64,000 nt of DNA, from positions 18,593,149 to 18,657,148 of the forward strand of contig NC_045146.1 in NCBI RefSeq assembly GCF_008831285.2, written 5' to 3'. The position numbers and the translations under genes are program-made. Positions 33,983 through 45,748 of the stretch are shown piece after piece. Under the pieces are notes generated by a model. It saw only the letters and a program-made list of their open reading frames with translations. It made no database searches and was not told the origin of the DNA. Source of the DNA: Nymphaea colorata. Lineage: Eukaryota; Streptophyta; Magnoliopsida; Nymphaeales; Nymphaeaceae. Position 1 is the first letter of the stretch. Each line of letters begins with the position of its first letter.

Positions 33983-36591
33983 CCCAAAAAGATAATTAGT
34001 CAAATAAAGATGAAGTTGAACTTCACAGTAAGATTTTAAAAAAAAAAAGTGTTGCATTGAAACGTGTGTGACTTCATGCATCAGTTTAGATTTCATTTTG
34101 GAGGGGTGAAAAAGATAGATAACATGTGAATTAGTCAGATCTTTCAAAAACATGAAATCAGCCAAAATCAGGGTGTGTTTTGCTTAATTCAGCTGAAATT
34201 CAGTAGGTTGGTCATAGTTTGCATAGATGCCCAATTTTCCTGGAAACAGCCATAAGATTTATGAGGCCATCAAACAAACACATTGACAGGCCACAAGCTT
34301 TTCAAAACATTTACATATTTCCATCGATCAACTTCATTCTAACCTCCATGTCACTGGAGGTAAAGTTTGAAAAGTTTGATTTAATTTGTTCAAATGAATC
34401 ATTTCAAACCATAGTCATAAATATCATTATCAGTTATTAGTCAATGAGATTCTTCTGAGGTATTTATAGACAAAGTAGTTTCTTTTCTCAGATAAATCTT
34501 GAAAATTCAAAAAATAAAAATATATAGAGTACAATGAAAAAAGTCTGAGATTATGAGATTCTTCACTAATTAATTCTTACAAAAAAGTTGATGATGATTC
34601 AAAACACGTCTAAAATTTTTAAAACAAAACAAAAAAAATGGAAAACGTATACATAAAATGCATATAAAAAAGGATTAAAAAAAAGATACATTGGAATATT
34701 TATTCTTAGGTGACAGTTTGAAAACATTTTTCATATTTTCCGGACAAAAAACATGTCACTCTGTTTTAACGTTGCAATATTTCAAAATATATCAATGTTT
34801 GTGATGACATATCAAACACACCAGAGTATTTGAATGTGCATCTTATGTTCACAAAATACCAATTCTCCTGTATCATAACTATCAATCATATTGATAATAG
34901 AGGCTTTTTTGGTGATTTAAGCAAATTACTGAACACTAAACAAGATAAACTGATTTAAGCAAATTACTGAACAAAAACCAGATAAAATTAACTAGCAAGA
35001 CTTTAACGCTCAAACATAAATTTCAGTACCAAATATGGCATCTAATAGGGCATGTTTATTTGCATCTAAATATGCTCATGAAATTGAAAGCTGAATGAAG
35101 ATCAAGTTACAGATTTAAGAATGGTTTTGCATGCACATCAATCTGAAGTCTAAACCTACAAGCATAGAAAATCGAAACTTCTGACAAATTCAAAGTCCTA
35201 TCATGTTTGAAAGCCTGGTCCATGTTCACATGAACAGCAAGGAAGAAAGAGTTTTTTCAATTTAAAGGATGACACAACTAATCAATCTTTCTCCTCTTCC
35301 ACCAATACAAAGTTCAACTCTAATTGAAAGTCTAGATGATTATGGTGAGTGCAACTTACATTAAGGATTTTGTATGTGGGGATACATCAGTCAATACGCT
35401 TAAAATTTGTGATACCCTCTCTTCGACCTTCAACTGCTCCTCCTGACTAACTGTTAACCTGAATTTGTAAAGGAAAAAAGTGGTGTAGTGAGAATGTGAA
35501 CTGAACCACAAAGCTAAAGAGAGAGAAATTTTACAGCTTCTAAAGCAACATGCACCAACAAATTTAATACAAAATTTACAAGCATGATTGATGTTAGGTA
35601 AAAAAGTAGTCATCAAGTAGTAGCAATTTCAAGATTAACAACTCAGGGATGACAAGCTGGTGTAGCTATTCAATTACCACTGTCCTTGGATTTTGGCACA
35701 TGTGCATGTAAATGGACCTATCGGTTCTAGTTGGAAGGTGTCCAAGAAAAAAGTATCACTGTATTTACTAAAAGCAGTAGTTGGTAGCCTTTTGAGTCAG
35801 CATTGTTTTCTGGTTTTCTGCTTTGGATAAATTCCACTCGAATTCACTATTGAGAACCTCAGATATTACTCGTCATACTAGTATCTCTGCTTTCGTGTCT
35901 CCATCAAGGGCTTACAGTAACAATCTTTCTCACAGTGATTAAAAAAAAAACCTGCTTTCTTTTTCGAAAATCCGCTGTTCCAATTCATATTTACTTGTCC
36001 ATATCCCATAACCCATTATCGGCTTTTCTTGTTCGCTCGCCACATCCTTTTTCATTCATTAGTAACTAATGTGTTATTTTTATCATATTTTGTCTTTGTA
36101 ACTATTCTACACTTAGAAATCAAAATCTTGTACATGACACCCCTACTTTACAAAGGCCAATTGTAATTTAATGCATTGACTCTCTTAATTCGATTTTGAA
36201 CTGGAAAAACCAGAGCCGGGAGGTAGGTAGATCACGGGCGTCGACTTCCGTAAGGGAGTGACTTCCAGGTAAGGATACGTCAAGCAGCATAATTTAGAGA
36301 GAAATCCCATCCACTTCATGAATATGAAATGGGCAGCGCTTCGTGGCAAAGAGCTCAATAGTGTAGCAACTTAGGGATCTTACAATCCTAGGAGATGATC
36401 AATGAGAAGTGGGTACAGATCGTGGAGCATGATTGCTTTCTCATTCAAAGTAAATGATTCGGGACGATTAAAGGCAGCAAAGAGCATCATACTATGGAAA
36501 AATTACAGGACACTACGTGAAGTATCAAGCGGAGGAGATCGATGGGTAGCCCGCTTTACCTCTGGAGGTGGACCTCCTTCACGCCCTCCAT
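19706..36591 (-). CDS. ERA1: Protein farnesyltransferase subunit beta
   Basis: This subunit binds zinc, the CaaX peptide and farnesyl diphosphate, and with the alpha subunit prenylates cysteine in the cytosol. In Arabidopsis its loss causes ABA hypersensitivity. Fifteen exons fit GT-AG rules and phase: 36560-36591, 35360-35458, 33611-33697, 31176-31281, 28776-28811, 27480-27562, 27356-27409, 24272-24323, 23897-23961, 21849-21905, 21644-21716, 20747-20836, 20532-20667, 20206-20267, 19706-19942. They total 1269 nt (422 aa), a normal plant length. The ATG at 36591 gives MEGVKEVHLQR before the conserved LTVSQEEQ. Five prenyltransferase repeats are visible (DGGYGGGPGQ, PSGGFR, YEGGIAGEPG, EGGFQGRANKLVDGCY, EGGFKDKPG). 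Zinc ligands Asp271 and Cys273 (LVDGCY) and His362 (YYHTCYC) are intact. The acidic insert seen in Arabidopsis is short here. Introns carry several transposons. Confidence 0.95.
21282..21456. repeat. MITE-like inverted repeat in an ERA1 intron
   Basis: Arms of about 60 bp are imperfect reverse complements. The left runs CCCAGTTCACTCATGAAG ... GATGGACGGTTGAGAG; the right runs CTCTCAACCATCCATC ... CTTCATGAATGAGCTGGG. The centre holds GATGGACATTTTTATCAT. Two related copies appear near 37.3 and 37.6 kb. No coding capacity and no clear duplication. Confidence 0.75.
22585..22830. repeat. Minisatellite in an ERA1 intron
   Basis: Units of roughly 40-55 bp share a GAGAGATTCTGAGGA/GTACATGAAAGGTAGCA core. 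Two units at 22594-22660 are almost identical. At least three more diverged ones follow (ACATGACAGGTAGCAT, ACATGACAAGTTGCAT, AGAGAACCTGCGGAACAGCAT). GCATGTGTACATGCATG palindromic stretches are interspersed. Confidence 0.75.
22857..23260 (-). mobile_element. Solo LTR
   Basis: A 404-bp segment reads TGTTAGGCG...CTACACA on the minus strand and is flanked by an exact 5-bp duplication, GTTTG (22852-22856 and 23261-23265). It contains a TATA-like TGTATAAAGC and GGGTTAGTGGGTCGG on the minus strand. There is no internal region, which is the footprint left by LTR-LTR recombination. It lies in the ERA1 intron between exons 9 and 10, in sense orientation with ERA1. Confidence 0.75.
24681..24857 (+). repeat. 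Copia-3 5' LTR
   Basis: 177 bp, TGTTGAGAGG...TTCTAACA, followed directly by the primer-binding site at 24858-24870. Confidence 0.85.
26383..26556 (+). repeat. Copia-3 3' LTR
   Basis: 174 bp. Its first bases have decayed to CGTCGGGAGG; it is otherwise clearly homologous to 24681-24857. Confidence 0.8.
29890..29938. repeat. (TA)n microsatellite in an ERA1 intron
   Basis: About 45 bp of near-pure TA dinucleotides with one AAAT interruption. Confidence 0.85.
30540..30800 (+). mobile_element. Copia remnant: RNase H end and start of 3' LTR
   Basis: Decayed sequence matches the end of Copia pol: HIGIDHHFIIQKIEDREI, then ENQVANLFKKGLTK and FLEDKVSMIHE with stops between. A purine-rich CTTGAGAGAGG and a TGTTAAGAC LTR-like start follow. 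The downstream extent is unclear. It lies in the ERA1 intron between exons 4 and 5. Confidence 0.7.
33936..33979. repeat. (TA)n microsatellite in an ERA1 intron
   Basis: About 21 TA units, in the intron between exons 2 and 3. Confidence 0.9.
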
Positions 36592-37289
36592 CTGATTCTA
36601 AAGCCTCTATCTTTGCGGAACCACCTGAAGAAGATCCTTCGCCTGCAGCCGCACACTAGTAACGGGAAAGGAGTGATGAGGGACTTTGGCCGGGAATGAA
36701 TCGGGAGATAGGGAGCAGCAGCAGAGGCGGAAAAGGCTCAAACAAAGGAGTGTGTTTTCTTTGACATAAGTCTTTATCTTTTGTTTATTTTTTACTTTAA
36801 TTATACTGAGGGAATTTTTCATGTAAAAAAAAAAACTATTTTTATGAAACTTTAACCAAGTCACTTTTTTCATACAAACTGTCGAATAAAAAATTGACAT
36901 AATCTTCCCTTAACTGAAAAAAAAAGATAAAACTTTAGTCAATATAATTTAATAGCAGAGTGTATTATTAAAGAAATAGGAAGTGTATTTTTAGAAAATT
37001 AGTAAGCCGAAAACTTCTCAAACACAAATGATATGGTACCGTTATTTGACTATTTTCATTTTACTTGATAGCTTGCCATTAATCGTCCTTGGCAAAAAGG
37101 GTAGGTGTTATCTAAAAAATCTTTTATGCAGGCCAATTCCCTTCTTATTTAAGTGCTTGTAAAAAAATTTATAAATGAAATTAATTAAACTATTAATCTC
37201 AAATTTATCATAAAATTTAATCTTTTTTTACATTTTTTACTTAACATCTTAAAATATGTTTTTTTACTATATATATGTAATATATATGA

Positions 37290-37480
37290 AAATTTAAGGG
37301 CGACTCTAGCTTTTTAGAATCACCCAACCATTTTTAATTATGGTCATTCCATTTAATATGATGGATGAAAAACATAAAGAAAAAAAAAAAAAAGTGGTGG
37401 ATATTTTTATCATTTAAAAATGATTTATACCTTCTTTTATTTTTTTCTCAATCATTAGTATGTTTTAGATAATCAGTCCT
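37290..37480. repeat. MITE-family copy
   Basis: Shares TTTAGAATCACCCAACCATT, ATATGATGGATGAAAAA and GTGGATATTTTTATCAT with the copies at 37533 and 21282. It ends CTCAATCATTAGTATG/TTTTAGAT. Confidence 0.5.
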
Positions 37481-37532
37481 TATTAGATGGCATGTGGTAC
37501 TTTATATGTATATATATGCAGGAAAATTGAAT

Positions 37533-37698
37533 GGTGTCTTTAGAGTCACCAAGTCATCATTTATGATAGTCTGATCTAACATGATACATGATTAAGAGAA
37601 AAACAATGACAAAAGGCTGATTTTAGTTTCCATTTTTTTTTCTTTGTTTTGTATCTTAATCATCCATTTATATGCTTTAGATGAGTAGTCTGGTAACC
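37533..37698. repeat. MITE-family copy
   Basis: Shares TTTAGAGTCACCAAGTCA, AACATGATACATGATTAAGAG and a TTAATCATCCATTTATATGC/TTTAGAT end with the adjacent copy, as a tandem pair about 50 bp apart. Confidence 0.5.
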
Positions 37699-37762
37699 AA
37701 AGTCAATGTATATATACATAATCATCTTCACTTATATATATATAATAAATGTTATAATTCAG

Positions 37763-37763
<1 letters not shown>

Positions 37764-37806
<43 letters not shown>
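37764..37806. repeat. (TA)n microsatellite
   Basis: About 21 pure TA units, directly after the MITE pair. Confidence 0.9.
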
Positions 37807-37808
<2 letters not shown>

Positions 37809-39177
37809 TGTGTTGTCTCTAAAAGCCATAGTCTTAATTTGTCGTGTTGTTGGGCCTACGATTTTTTCCCACTTCATTAGGGCGTAGCCAAGAATGTGTG
37901 GGCAGTTGCCCACAGAGTCTTATAAATTTTATTTAATTTTAAATCGGTGGTCTCCAACAATTACTTTACTCATGCACTGTGTGCCCCTCAATCATTTGTC
38001 TAGTGTCTCCATTTATTGTATCCAAGTGAGTGCCAATGCCATTGGCCAAAAATTTCCTATTTAATTTCTCTCATTTTCTATTATTTTCTGCTAAGAACCA
38101 GTATTTGTTAAAAGTTCCACAGTTTTTAAAATGCTACTTTTGCATCGCAAGACTTGTCTTGCTAATGTGATATCATCATCGATCTTCATTTCTTATGTCA
38201 ATGGAAGTTTGATAAAATTGGTGCTTCTGGCATCATTTGTGCCAAATCAATGACTGGTGCACAATTTAATTACCAGTTCAAGGCGATATCCACCAAACTC
38301 CACAGCATGATCTCATGGCCTCAAATTTTCCTTTTCACAATTGATATATTTCATATATGCCTCTCAGGGTTATTAAAAGTTTTACATTGGCCGTTAATAG
38401 ATAACTAAATGAGCCCATGTGAATATTTTTTAAAAATGTTTATTTTTTATTGCTAAGAGAAAAATTACGGGACTGACGCTGGTTAGGAACTATGATCGCT
38501 CTTTGTCTTTGTCTCTATTCTTGTAGTTAGGGGACTTTTTGTTCTCAAATTTTGTTATATATTTTCATTTTATGGGCTCTTTTTCACTTTCTCTCTTACT
38601 TCCCCCTCTTTTTGTAACGACTTGGATCCACTTTCATACCAAGCTCAAATTCCTGGATATTAACTTCCTTAACAACTTTCATTTTTGCCATAAAAAGGCT
38701 AAGAATTAGCTACTTAGCCGGCCCCTTGTAGTATCTCAATATTCTTCTCAATCTTAAATACATTGCTAACTTTTTAAATGAAACATTAATTTCCATGACT
38801 TTTAAGGCACATACGTCTGTGCCTTTAAATAGTGCTATGATACCAATGTATGCTATGATACCAATGTAATGACTCCACTTACTTTCACAGTGAGTTAATG
38901 CTTATCATTTGATGGATCTCAATCTACCTCCTAACAATTTTGATTATTGTCCCAAACAGTTAGAAACTATGACAGTAAAGTGCTTTATAAATCCCTTAAA
39001 ATTCTTTTCAATCTTAAAAGCATAATTAAATGCTTTTGTAACAATGTATTATGTTTTTTTTCTCTGCCTTTGTTTAGGGGGTATTATGGTCTTTTGGAAA
39101 CAACTTGGCTTCAATATTTTTTTAAGGTTAGGTTGATTCCATTAAGTGTGCTTTATAAAGATCTTGTACCTAATTGC

Positions 39178-39231
39178 TTATATATATATATATATATATA
39201 TATATAAGATATATATAGAGAGAGAGAGAGA
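39178..39231. repeat. (TA)n-(GA)n compound microsatellite
   Basis: About 14 TA units, then GATATATATA and a (GA)8 run. Confidence 0.9.
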
Positions 39232-40127
39232 AAAGAAGGCAACCCTAACCCCATCCCTAAATAATTAAGAACACCCAAATGTTTCATAGATCTACTCAAA
39301 AGATTAAATTCATAAACACTTAGTTCTAGTGTTTCAGGAATTTACTTCAATTTTTAATATAAATTTATAAAACATTAAACTAGTGTTTTAACTACCAAAT
39401 GGCCCTTAATTTATACTTCTTCATCTATGTCTCAATGCCATCGTGAAAGAGTGCCCATGACCATTCCGCTTCTCTCGGGAAAAAAGGGTGAGAATTTTCC
39501 TCAGGATTTTGTAGAGTTAACTCAGCCAACATTCACGTTTGGGTCCGGATGACTTGTGCAATGTGGACAAGGATGGCAACCCTAGAAACAAGTTTACGAA
39601 CGAGGATGGTCTCCTGTATTGAACAGCTGAAATTGATTAGATTGGATGGCCTTACCCTTCAAAGTGTCCATTTGGGCATGATCTCTTCTCCTAATCATTC
39701 GAACTTGCATCCAACCATTAAGCATAGTTCTCTGTCTGGCCAGTCGATCGGCGGCCACCAATCATCCACCTCTCACTTAACCCTAGGAACCAGTAATCTG
39801 ACTGATAAAAAGGAACCAAAGCCATTTTTGAGGAACAGTCAAACACGGAAGTCGATCGACCAATACGAGTGTACTAGGCATTCTGGGGACGGAGGAAAAC
39901 TTGTCTTGGATAAGTTGTGAGGCATCTATAGCAAAGGTCCTCCATAATATTCTGCTCTCCACGCGTGCTGATCAGGTTTTGAAGGAGAATTGTTGTGGTA
40001 AGAAGGAAACGCTGGGATATTGTGAGAGGGCCAAAACGATCGTCAACCACCATCAGGATTCAGCAAGGAGGGTGGTACAAGCAAGTTGAGAAAGGGAAAG
40101 AGAGAAGAGATCGAGGGAGAAGGCAGC

Positions 40128-43100
40128 ATGGTGGCAGTTGTTATTGGAGGTGCAGCAGCCGGTACCTGGTCTCCTCTGTCTGTTGTGGGATACCATTCTT
40201 GTGGTGGCAGTGGCGCTAGCTGCGGCGGCGGATCCGTGGCAAAGGGGGAGCTGCGCACTGTCGGTGCGGGGACGTTCTGGAATTGGAAGGAGAGAAGGTT
40301 GCACGGCAGTGGTTCTGCGAGGAGACGATCGAGGTGCCGTTGCAGCTCTGCTTCAGAGTGGGACTGGAACGCGTGGAACCGCCATTTCTCTGAAATTGAC
40401 CAAACGGAGAGCTACTCCTCCCTTCTCAAGGTACAAAGGCATCTCCCTCGTCATTCTCTTTGTCTGCCTGACTCCAGGAATACGACTATTCTCTGTTGCG
40501 GTAAATTTGCAAACCTTGGTGATGCCTGTCTTCCTTTTTCTATCATCATGACCCATCTTTCTATCATAACAATGGAGAGCATGAGAAATTCGGAATAGGT
40601 ACTCAGGTCGCTTAGAGATTTTAAAGTTGTAAAACAAGTAAAGGATAAGCCTCGAGGGCTGTTGAAAGTTCAGTTGGTTTGGACGTGCTTAGTAAGTTAG
40701 TAAAGCTATTTGCAACAAGTGTAGTTTTTTTTCTAAAGGTGGTGGTTTTAAAGTTAAATAGAAGAATGAAAGCTTTAACAAGTCAAAATAACTTGAATAA
40801 CATGCACTTTTGCAGTTTCAACTTGAGGATGCCATCGAGAAGGAGGACTTTCAGGAAGCTGCAAAACTGAAAAAGGCAATTGCTGAAGCGCAATCAAAGG
40901 ATACTGTTTCCGAAATCATGTCTCAATTGAAGGTGATACAATGAACCTACAAAATTTTCCTTTATGTTGGTGTTTTTTAGCTAAGATGTGATTCAACTGC
41001 AGAAAGCTGTAGATGAAGAACGGTACCATGATGCTGCCAAAATTTCTAATCTCACCGGCAGTGGGCTGGTAATGTTCGAACTAGAAATATCAGTAATACT
41101 TCTGCCATCTTACCACCACCTAGAATATGTTAGTGTTGACATGATGTTGTACGGACTTTTAATAACTATATTAAACCCCTCCTCTAAGATTTATAACTTC
41201 GTTGGTTGCCTGGAAGAATACAAGCTACTAGTTGGGGTTTTAAAATTTTGACGACCCAACTCTGATTATTTGCTCTACTCATATATAAACTGGTGCTTCT
41301 TTCTTTGTGCTGATGCATGAACTTTTTGACCAGTAAAGTATCAGCCTCTGGTACTTAGCTGCTGAGTTGGACAGGAAAACTGTTAATATAAGTTCATTAG
41401 CAATAGCATGCTTTGGTACAGTTTTATAGGATGAAAACTGTGTCCATGCTTCAGAAAAATCTCAAGACTTGGTTATCGTTTTGAAACGTGCCTTTATTAC
41501 AAACATACTACAAGTTTTCTATCCGTGAGTTTTATTATTTTCATCTAGTAGCATATATGAACTCATTATGCATTTTATAATAATTGAAGTAGTTTTAAAT
41601 GTGATTGTTGCTTCCTTTTTTTATGCAGTTAGGTTGGTGGTTTGGTTTATCGAAGGATCCTGATGATCCGTTTGGCAGAATTGTGCAAATAACCCCTGCT
41701 TTAGGGAGATTTTTGGCGAGGAGCTACAATCCAAGGTAATTTTGAAATCCAGTGCCTAAATGAAGATTAGTAGTCAAAGTTTCTTAGTGGTGGTTTTCAT
41801 TTATGCCAGACAATTACTGTCGGGATCTCCTGGCAGACCACTGTTTGAAATATTTGTCATCAAAGATGCCGAGCAGAGATACATCAAGCAGGTAATCTTC
41901 ATCATAAACCAAAAGGCAACATAGAATTAGCAATTATACATATATTTATTTGGTGGCACAAGACTTTCTTTCCCTTTCTGTTTATCTTCTGTGTTCTTTT
42001 TTACCCTTTGTACTTTATAGTGCTAGAGGTCCATATTTTGATGGTAACTGTATGTATGTAGGTGGTAGTCTTGCAGCAGGCATGTAAAGGAAATATGGCC
42101 AGCTCTGTGGTTCCAACACCAAAAGCACTTGATGGTGCATCAGTATCCGATTCTCAAAAGTTACCCAAAGAAGATACACTACTGAATGAATATGGTGCTG
42201 AAAAAAGTGAAGAGAAGAAAGTAAACACTGTAGATATCACAGAAGAAGCACTAAGTAATGTTATTGAGTTCCTCAAGGATCGTATACCAGATTTAAAAGT
42301 AAAAGTTATGAAAGTCAGCGTACCAGATGAAGTCAAGGACGACGGCAACTTTCTTGAACAGCTAATGGAAGATGATGTTGAGACTACCATTGAAGCTGAA
42401 ATTTCTGAAGATGAGACTGAGAATTTAGATGATATCCAGAATGAAAGTGTGTCTGATGGAAGTGATACGGATGCAGAAGAAGATGGGGAGGATATTAATG
42501 TGAAGCTTGTTATTGGTGGGGTTCTTCAGAACCAGAAAGAAGAATCTGGTTCTAAGGCTCCTGTACGAGTTCCAGCAAACATTGAAAATATGGAGAAGGA
42601 TTCCTTCTTATTAAATATTTCTGGGAATACCACGGATAATGGTGTGACTGCACCACCTAAACTTAAAGTTGCTGCTGTTGCAGCTCAGGCAGCTTCAGAC
42701 CTTATGCCTGTTGATGTTGCCAAGGCACTTTGGGGTGGGGGTAAAGCTCCTCTAAAGGTAACATTATTTGCTACTAAATGTTGGAACTTTTGTTGTCTAT
42801 TTGAATGAAATGAGGAGATTGTCCTCTTCAAAATGGTGATAGCATGCATCATCCATTCTGAAGATAATCTTTTATCTACGGAATATGTCAGTTGGAATCA
42901 TGAGAGTTCCATTTTGTCATGTACTTTGCTATATTAGTAATGGACTGCCCTGTGCTTCTCTGATGTAAGGAGATCACAAGTGAAATTCTACATGAGAATA
43001 ATATTTATTTGTCAAGCTTGCAGAATTTAGTATGAACAAATTGAAAAGTTTGTGTGTGGATTATTTGCAAGCTTTGCTTTTTCTTTTTTTGATGCTTGGA

Positions 43101-45748
43101 CATGTTATTTCTGTATTTATTAAATAGTTGTTCTTTATTTTCCTGGTGTTTGACGGAGATATATCACTATTTTCACCTGAAATGCGTTTTGATTTGGAAA
43201 TATCTTTGTTATTCCATGCAGGTATACTTTGACCTTTATTGATTAACCATTATTTCCTGTTTCTATTTTTCTTATAGGTGTCTAAGGGCCTCAAAGAGAT
43301 TGTCAAGCTTGCAGTAGCACAGGCTCAGAAATGGAATAAACTACCAAGTAGCACTATTTTTCAACGCTTAGTCCCAAGCAGCGATAGCTTAGATCCTTTT
43401 GATGGTATATTTGCAAACTCTAAGTTGTTTGTCACATAAATAATTTGTAGGGCAATCTGTTCGGTTTCCTAAATTATATGGCATGTTGATTCAAGGACAG
43501 GACTATATATTGGAGCTTTCGGTCCATATGGTTCTGAGGTGGTGCAATTGAAGCGTAAATATGGCCACTGGCACAGTACTGGAGAACTTGAGAACGGTTC
43601 CAGCGTAGAATTTTTTGAGTATGTTGAAGCTGTAAAGCTTACCGGTGATCTCAATGTTCCTGCTGGCCAGGTACATAGTGTCTATTGTTTGTAAGTGTCG
43701 AACATGTCCCTAGAAAGTCATGTCACAATTAATGAATGGTCGCGAACATGGAGACTTAATATGTAATTGTCAGATCCAGTGGATTCCATGTTATTAAGGA
43801 ATGCCTGCAAACTTGGAGCCTGGAGGTTCACTGCATTCGGGTCAGATCCACTGGATTCCATGTTGAAAGGCAGCCGTCATGGTTTTGATCACAACTAGTA
43901 CCTATAGTACCATTTATGCACCATTGTGGCATACCTTTAAATCTGAAGCTCATTATTATACATTGGGATTGTTCAAACAGGTCACTTTTCGTGCTAAGAT
44001 TGGGAAAGGAAACCGTCTACCAAACCAAGGGAATTATCCAGAGGAAATTGGGGTGGTAATGTTCTATGCTTTGATATTTGCCCTTTTGACTTTTTAGTTT
44101 CAGAAAATCTCGAGTAATTTGACATAAATTAAATTCTGAATAGTGTAATAAATCCATGCTTATACTTTGATTAAAATGATGATGACATTTTCAACCAATA
44201 ATTAACTTCTCTTTCTTTCCATGTTACTTATCTGTGTATTTTATTTGCTTTTGCAAATTGATGATACCTAGTCTTCCTTGATTTATAACCAACTAACATC
44301 TTCATCACCAACTTTACCGGTTAAGATGCTCAGTGAGTCTCTTTGACCTCATGTCCTGACTAATGTTTCCTAAAACCAACCTCATCTGCCATTTGATACC
44401 TTTGTCACAAATATTTCCGATTTTGTCCAGAAGAGTTCAGAAAACTGGGGAAATACAGGAAAATGGTAAAATGAGAAAAATTGAGGTAGTTTGAAAAAAC
44501 AAACACCAAAATGAAAATGTCACGTTTTAACACCGTTTTTCTTGTTCTTTTCAAACAATTTAGACAAAATATTTTTAACATATTGTTAATATATTTTTAT
44601 TTTTTTCATAATTTAATAATTATGTGGATTTTAGTCAACGATTTTGTAAAAAGAATAATTGAAAACTCGTTTTTTATATTTTTTAAAATTATTTCTAATT
44701 TTCTGAATTCTCTAGATTTTCCTGAGAAAAAAAACTTTAGACTTCCTGTTTACCTGAGAAAAACTTCATGGATGAAATGCTAGTACGTTGTCTTTTGTAA
44801 TTTGTAGCTGCGACATCACTATACATGTAGACTCTGATTGCTTTCGAGCCCAAGTTGATAGACTTCGCGTCTCAAGAAATTGCCTTTATTTTATCGGTGG
44901 GTGTCATGCATCTAAAAAGAGAGACTGATCCTCCTCCAATTTCGGCATGTACAGGATTGGACATTATATGAAATTGGCCCAACATCAATATTTTTGAAAT
45001 GCCTCTTGGCCATGGATTTCGTATTTCATCTAGTTCTCCCTGCTTTTCTTACCCTGGCACAAGAACTGTGGGGTCATGATTCTCTGGGCCTCTACACCAA
45101 CTTTAGTGTTTACTAGTCTAACTTCTGCTGAAGAGAATTTGTATGAAAGATGTGACTTCTTGTAATCCTATTTGCACCCTCTGTAATTGGGCAGAACTAT
45201 ATGAAGTGCACCAGAGTCAAGTTGGCTCATGTCTTTCCAAAGTCTACAGTTCGTCTAATGTAAATAATGTATTCGGCACATCTTTTCTTAACTTGTCTGC
45301 ACTTTGCAGGTTGCAAGATACAGAGGGCAGGGAAGAATAGCAGAGCCTGGGTTCAAGAATCCTCAATGGGTTGACGGTGAACTACTATTACTTAGTGGCA
45401 AGGTAGGAGTTTGGGAACACAAGTTTTGGAATTTTGGAGAAAACTATTTATTCTGAAATTTTATGGTACCCATTTGGGAAAAGCGTGGATTATTGTTCAC
45501 TTACAGAATCAAGTAAATTGCAGCATGTTTTTTTTTTGGATTGTGGATACCGAAAACAAGAACATAATTATAGTATTGAATCAGGTGGATCTGGCTAGTT
45601 CAAGTTGAGTTCTCAAATGTCTAACACGTTGGTGTTCTTTCTTTGCCAGGGAATGGGACATCTGAGAGGTGCAAAACTTGGTTTTCTCTATGTTGTTCCA
45701 GAGCAGAGCTTCCTGGTTCTGTTTGACCAGTTAAAACTGCCAGAATAA
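40128..45748 (+). CDS. EX2: EXECUTER2, chloroplast singlet-oxygen signalling protein
   Basis: EXECUTER proteins sit at thylakoid grana margins and transmit singlet-oxygen signals to the nucleus. Eleven in-phase exons: 40128-40430, 40816-40932, 41003-41068, 41629-41735, 41810-41891, 42062-42757, 43278-43404, 43501-43670, 43981-44055, 45310-45402, 45650-45748. They total 1935 nt (644 aa), close to Arabidopsis EX2. The first about 75 residues form an Ala/Gly/Ser/Arg-rich transit peptide. [19 protein letters not shown] follows, then a UVR-like [19 protein letters not shown]. The 232-codon exon 6 is an acidic linker. The C-terminal DUF3506/SOS domain has [24 protein letters not shown] and [10 protein letters not shown]. 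Trp601 (NPQWVDGEL) lines up, from recall, with the singlet-oxygen-sensing Trp643 of EX1. [15 protein letters not shown] and the LKLPE end favour EX2 over EX1. Confidence 0.95.

Larger units (their letters stand above)
36592..40127. other. ERA1-EX2 divergent intergenic spacer
   Basis: About 3.5 kb separates two divergently transcribed genes, so both promoters lie here. It is AT-rich and contains two MITE-family copies and several TA microsatellites. There is no convincing coding region: open frames of up to about 120 codons near 39.5 kb show no domain. Just upstream of the EX2 start (39.5-40.1 kb) base composition rises in G+C. Confidence 0.6.

Noticed and set aside
36200-36560. GC-richer stretch with a plus-strand frame resembling organellar or transferred mitochondrial DNA
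   Set aside because: It is simply ERA1 intron 1 next to the first exon. The frame has no recognisable mitochondrial gene, and the ERA1 splice donor at 36559 explains the position.
39549-39920. 123-codon plus-strand frame upstream of EX2
   Set aside because: No domain, no splice link to EX2, and low-complexity composition. A decayed transposon origin is possible but not supportable.
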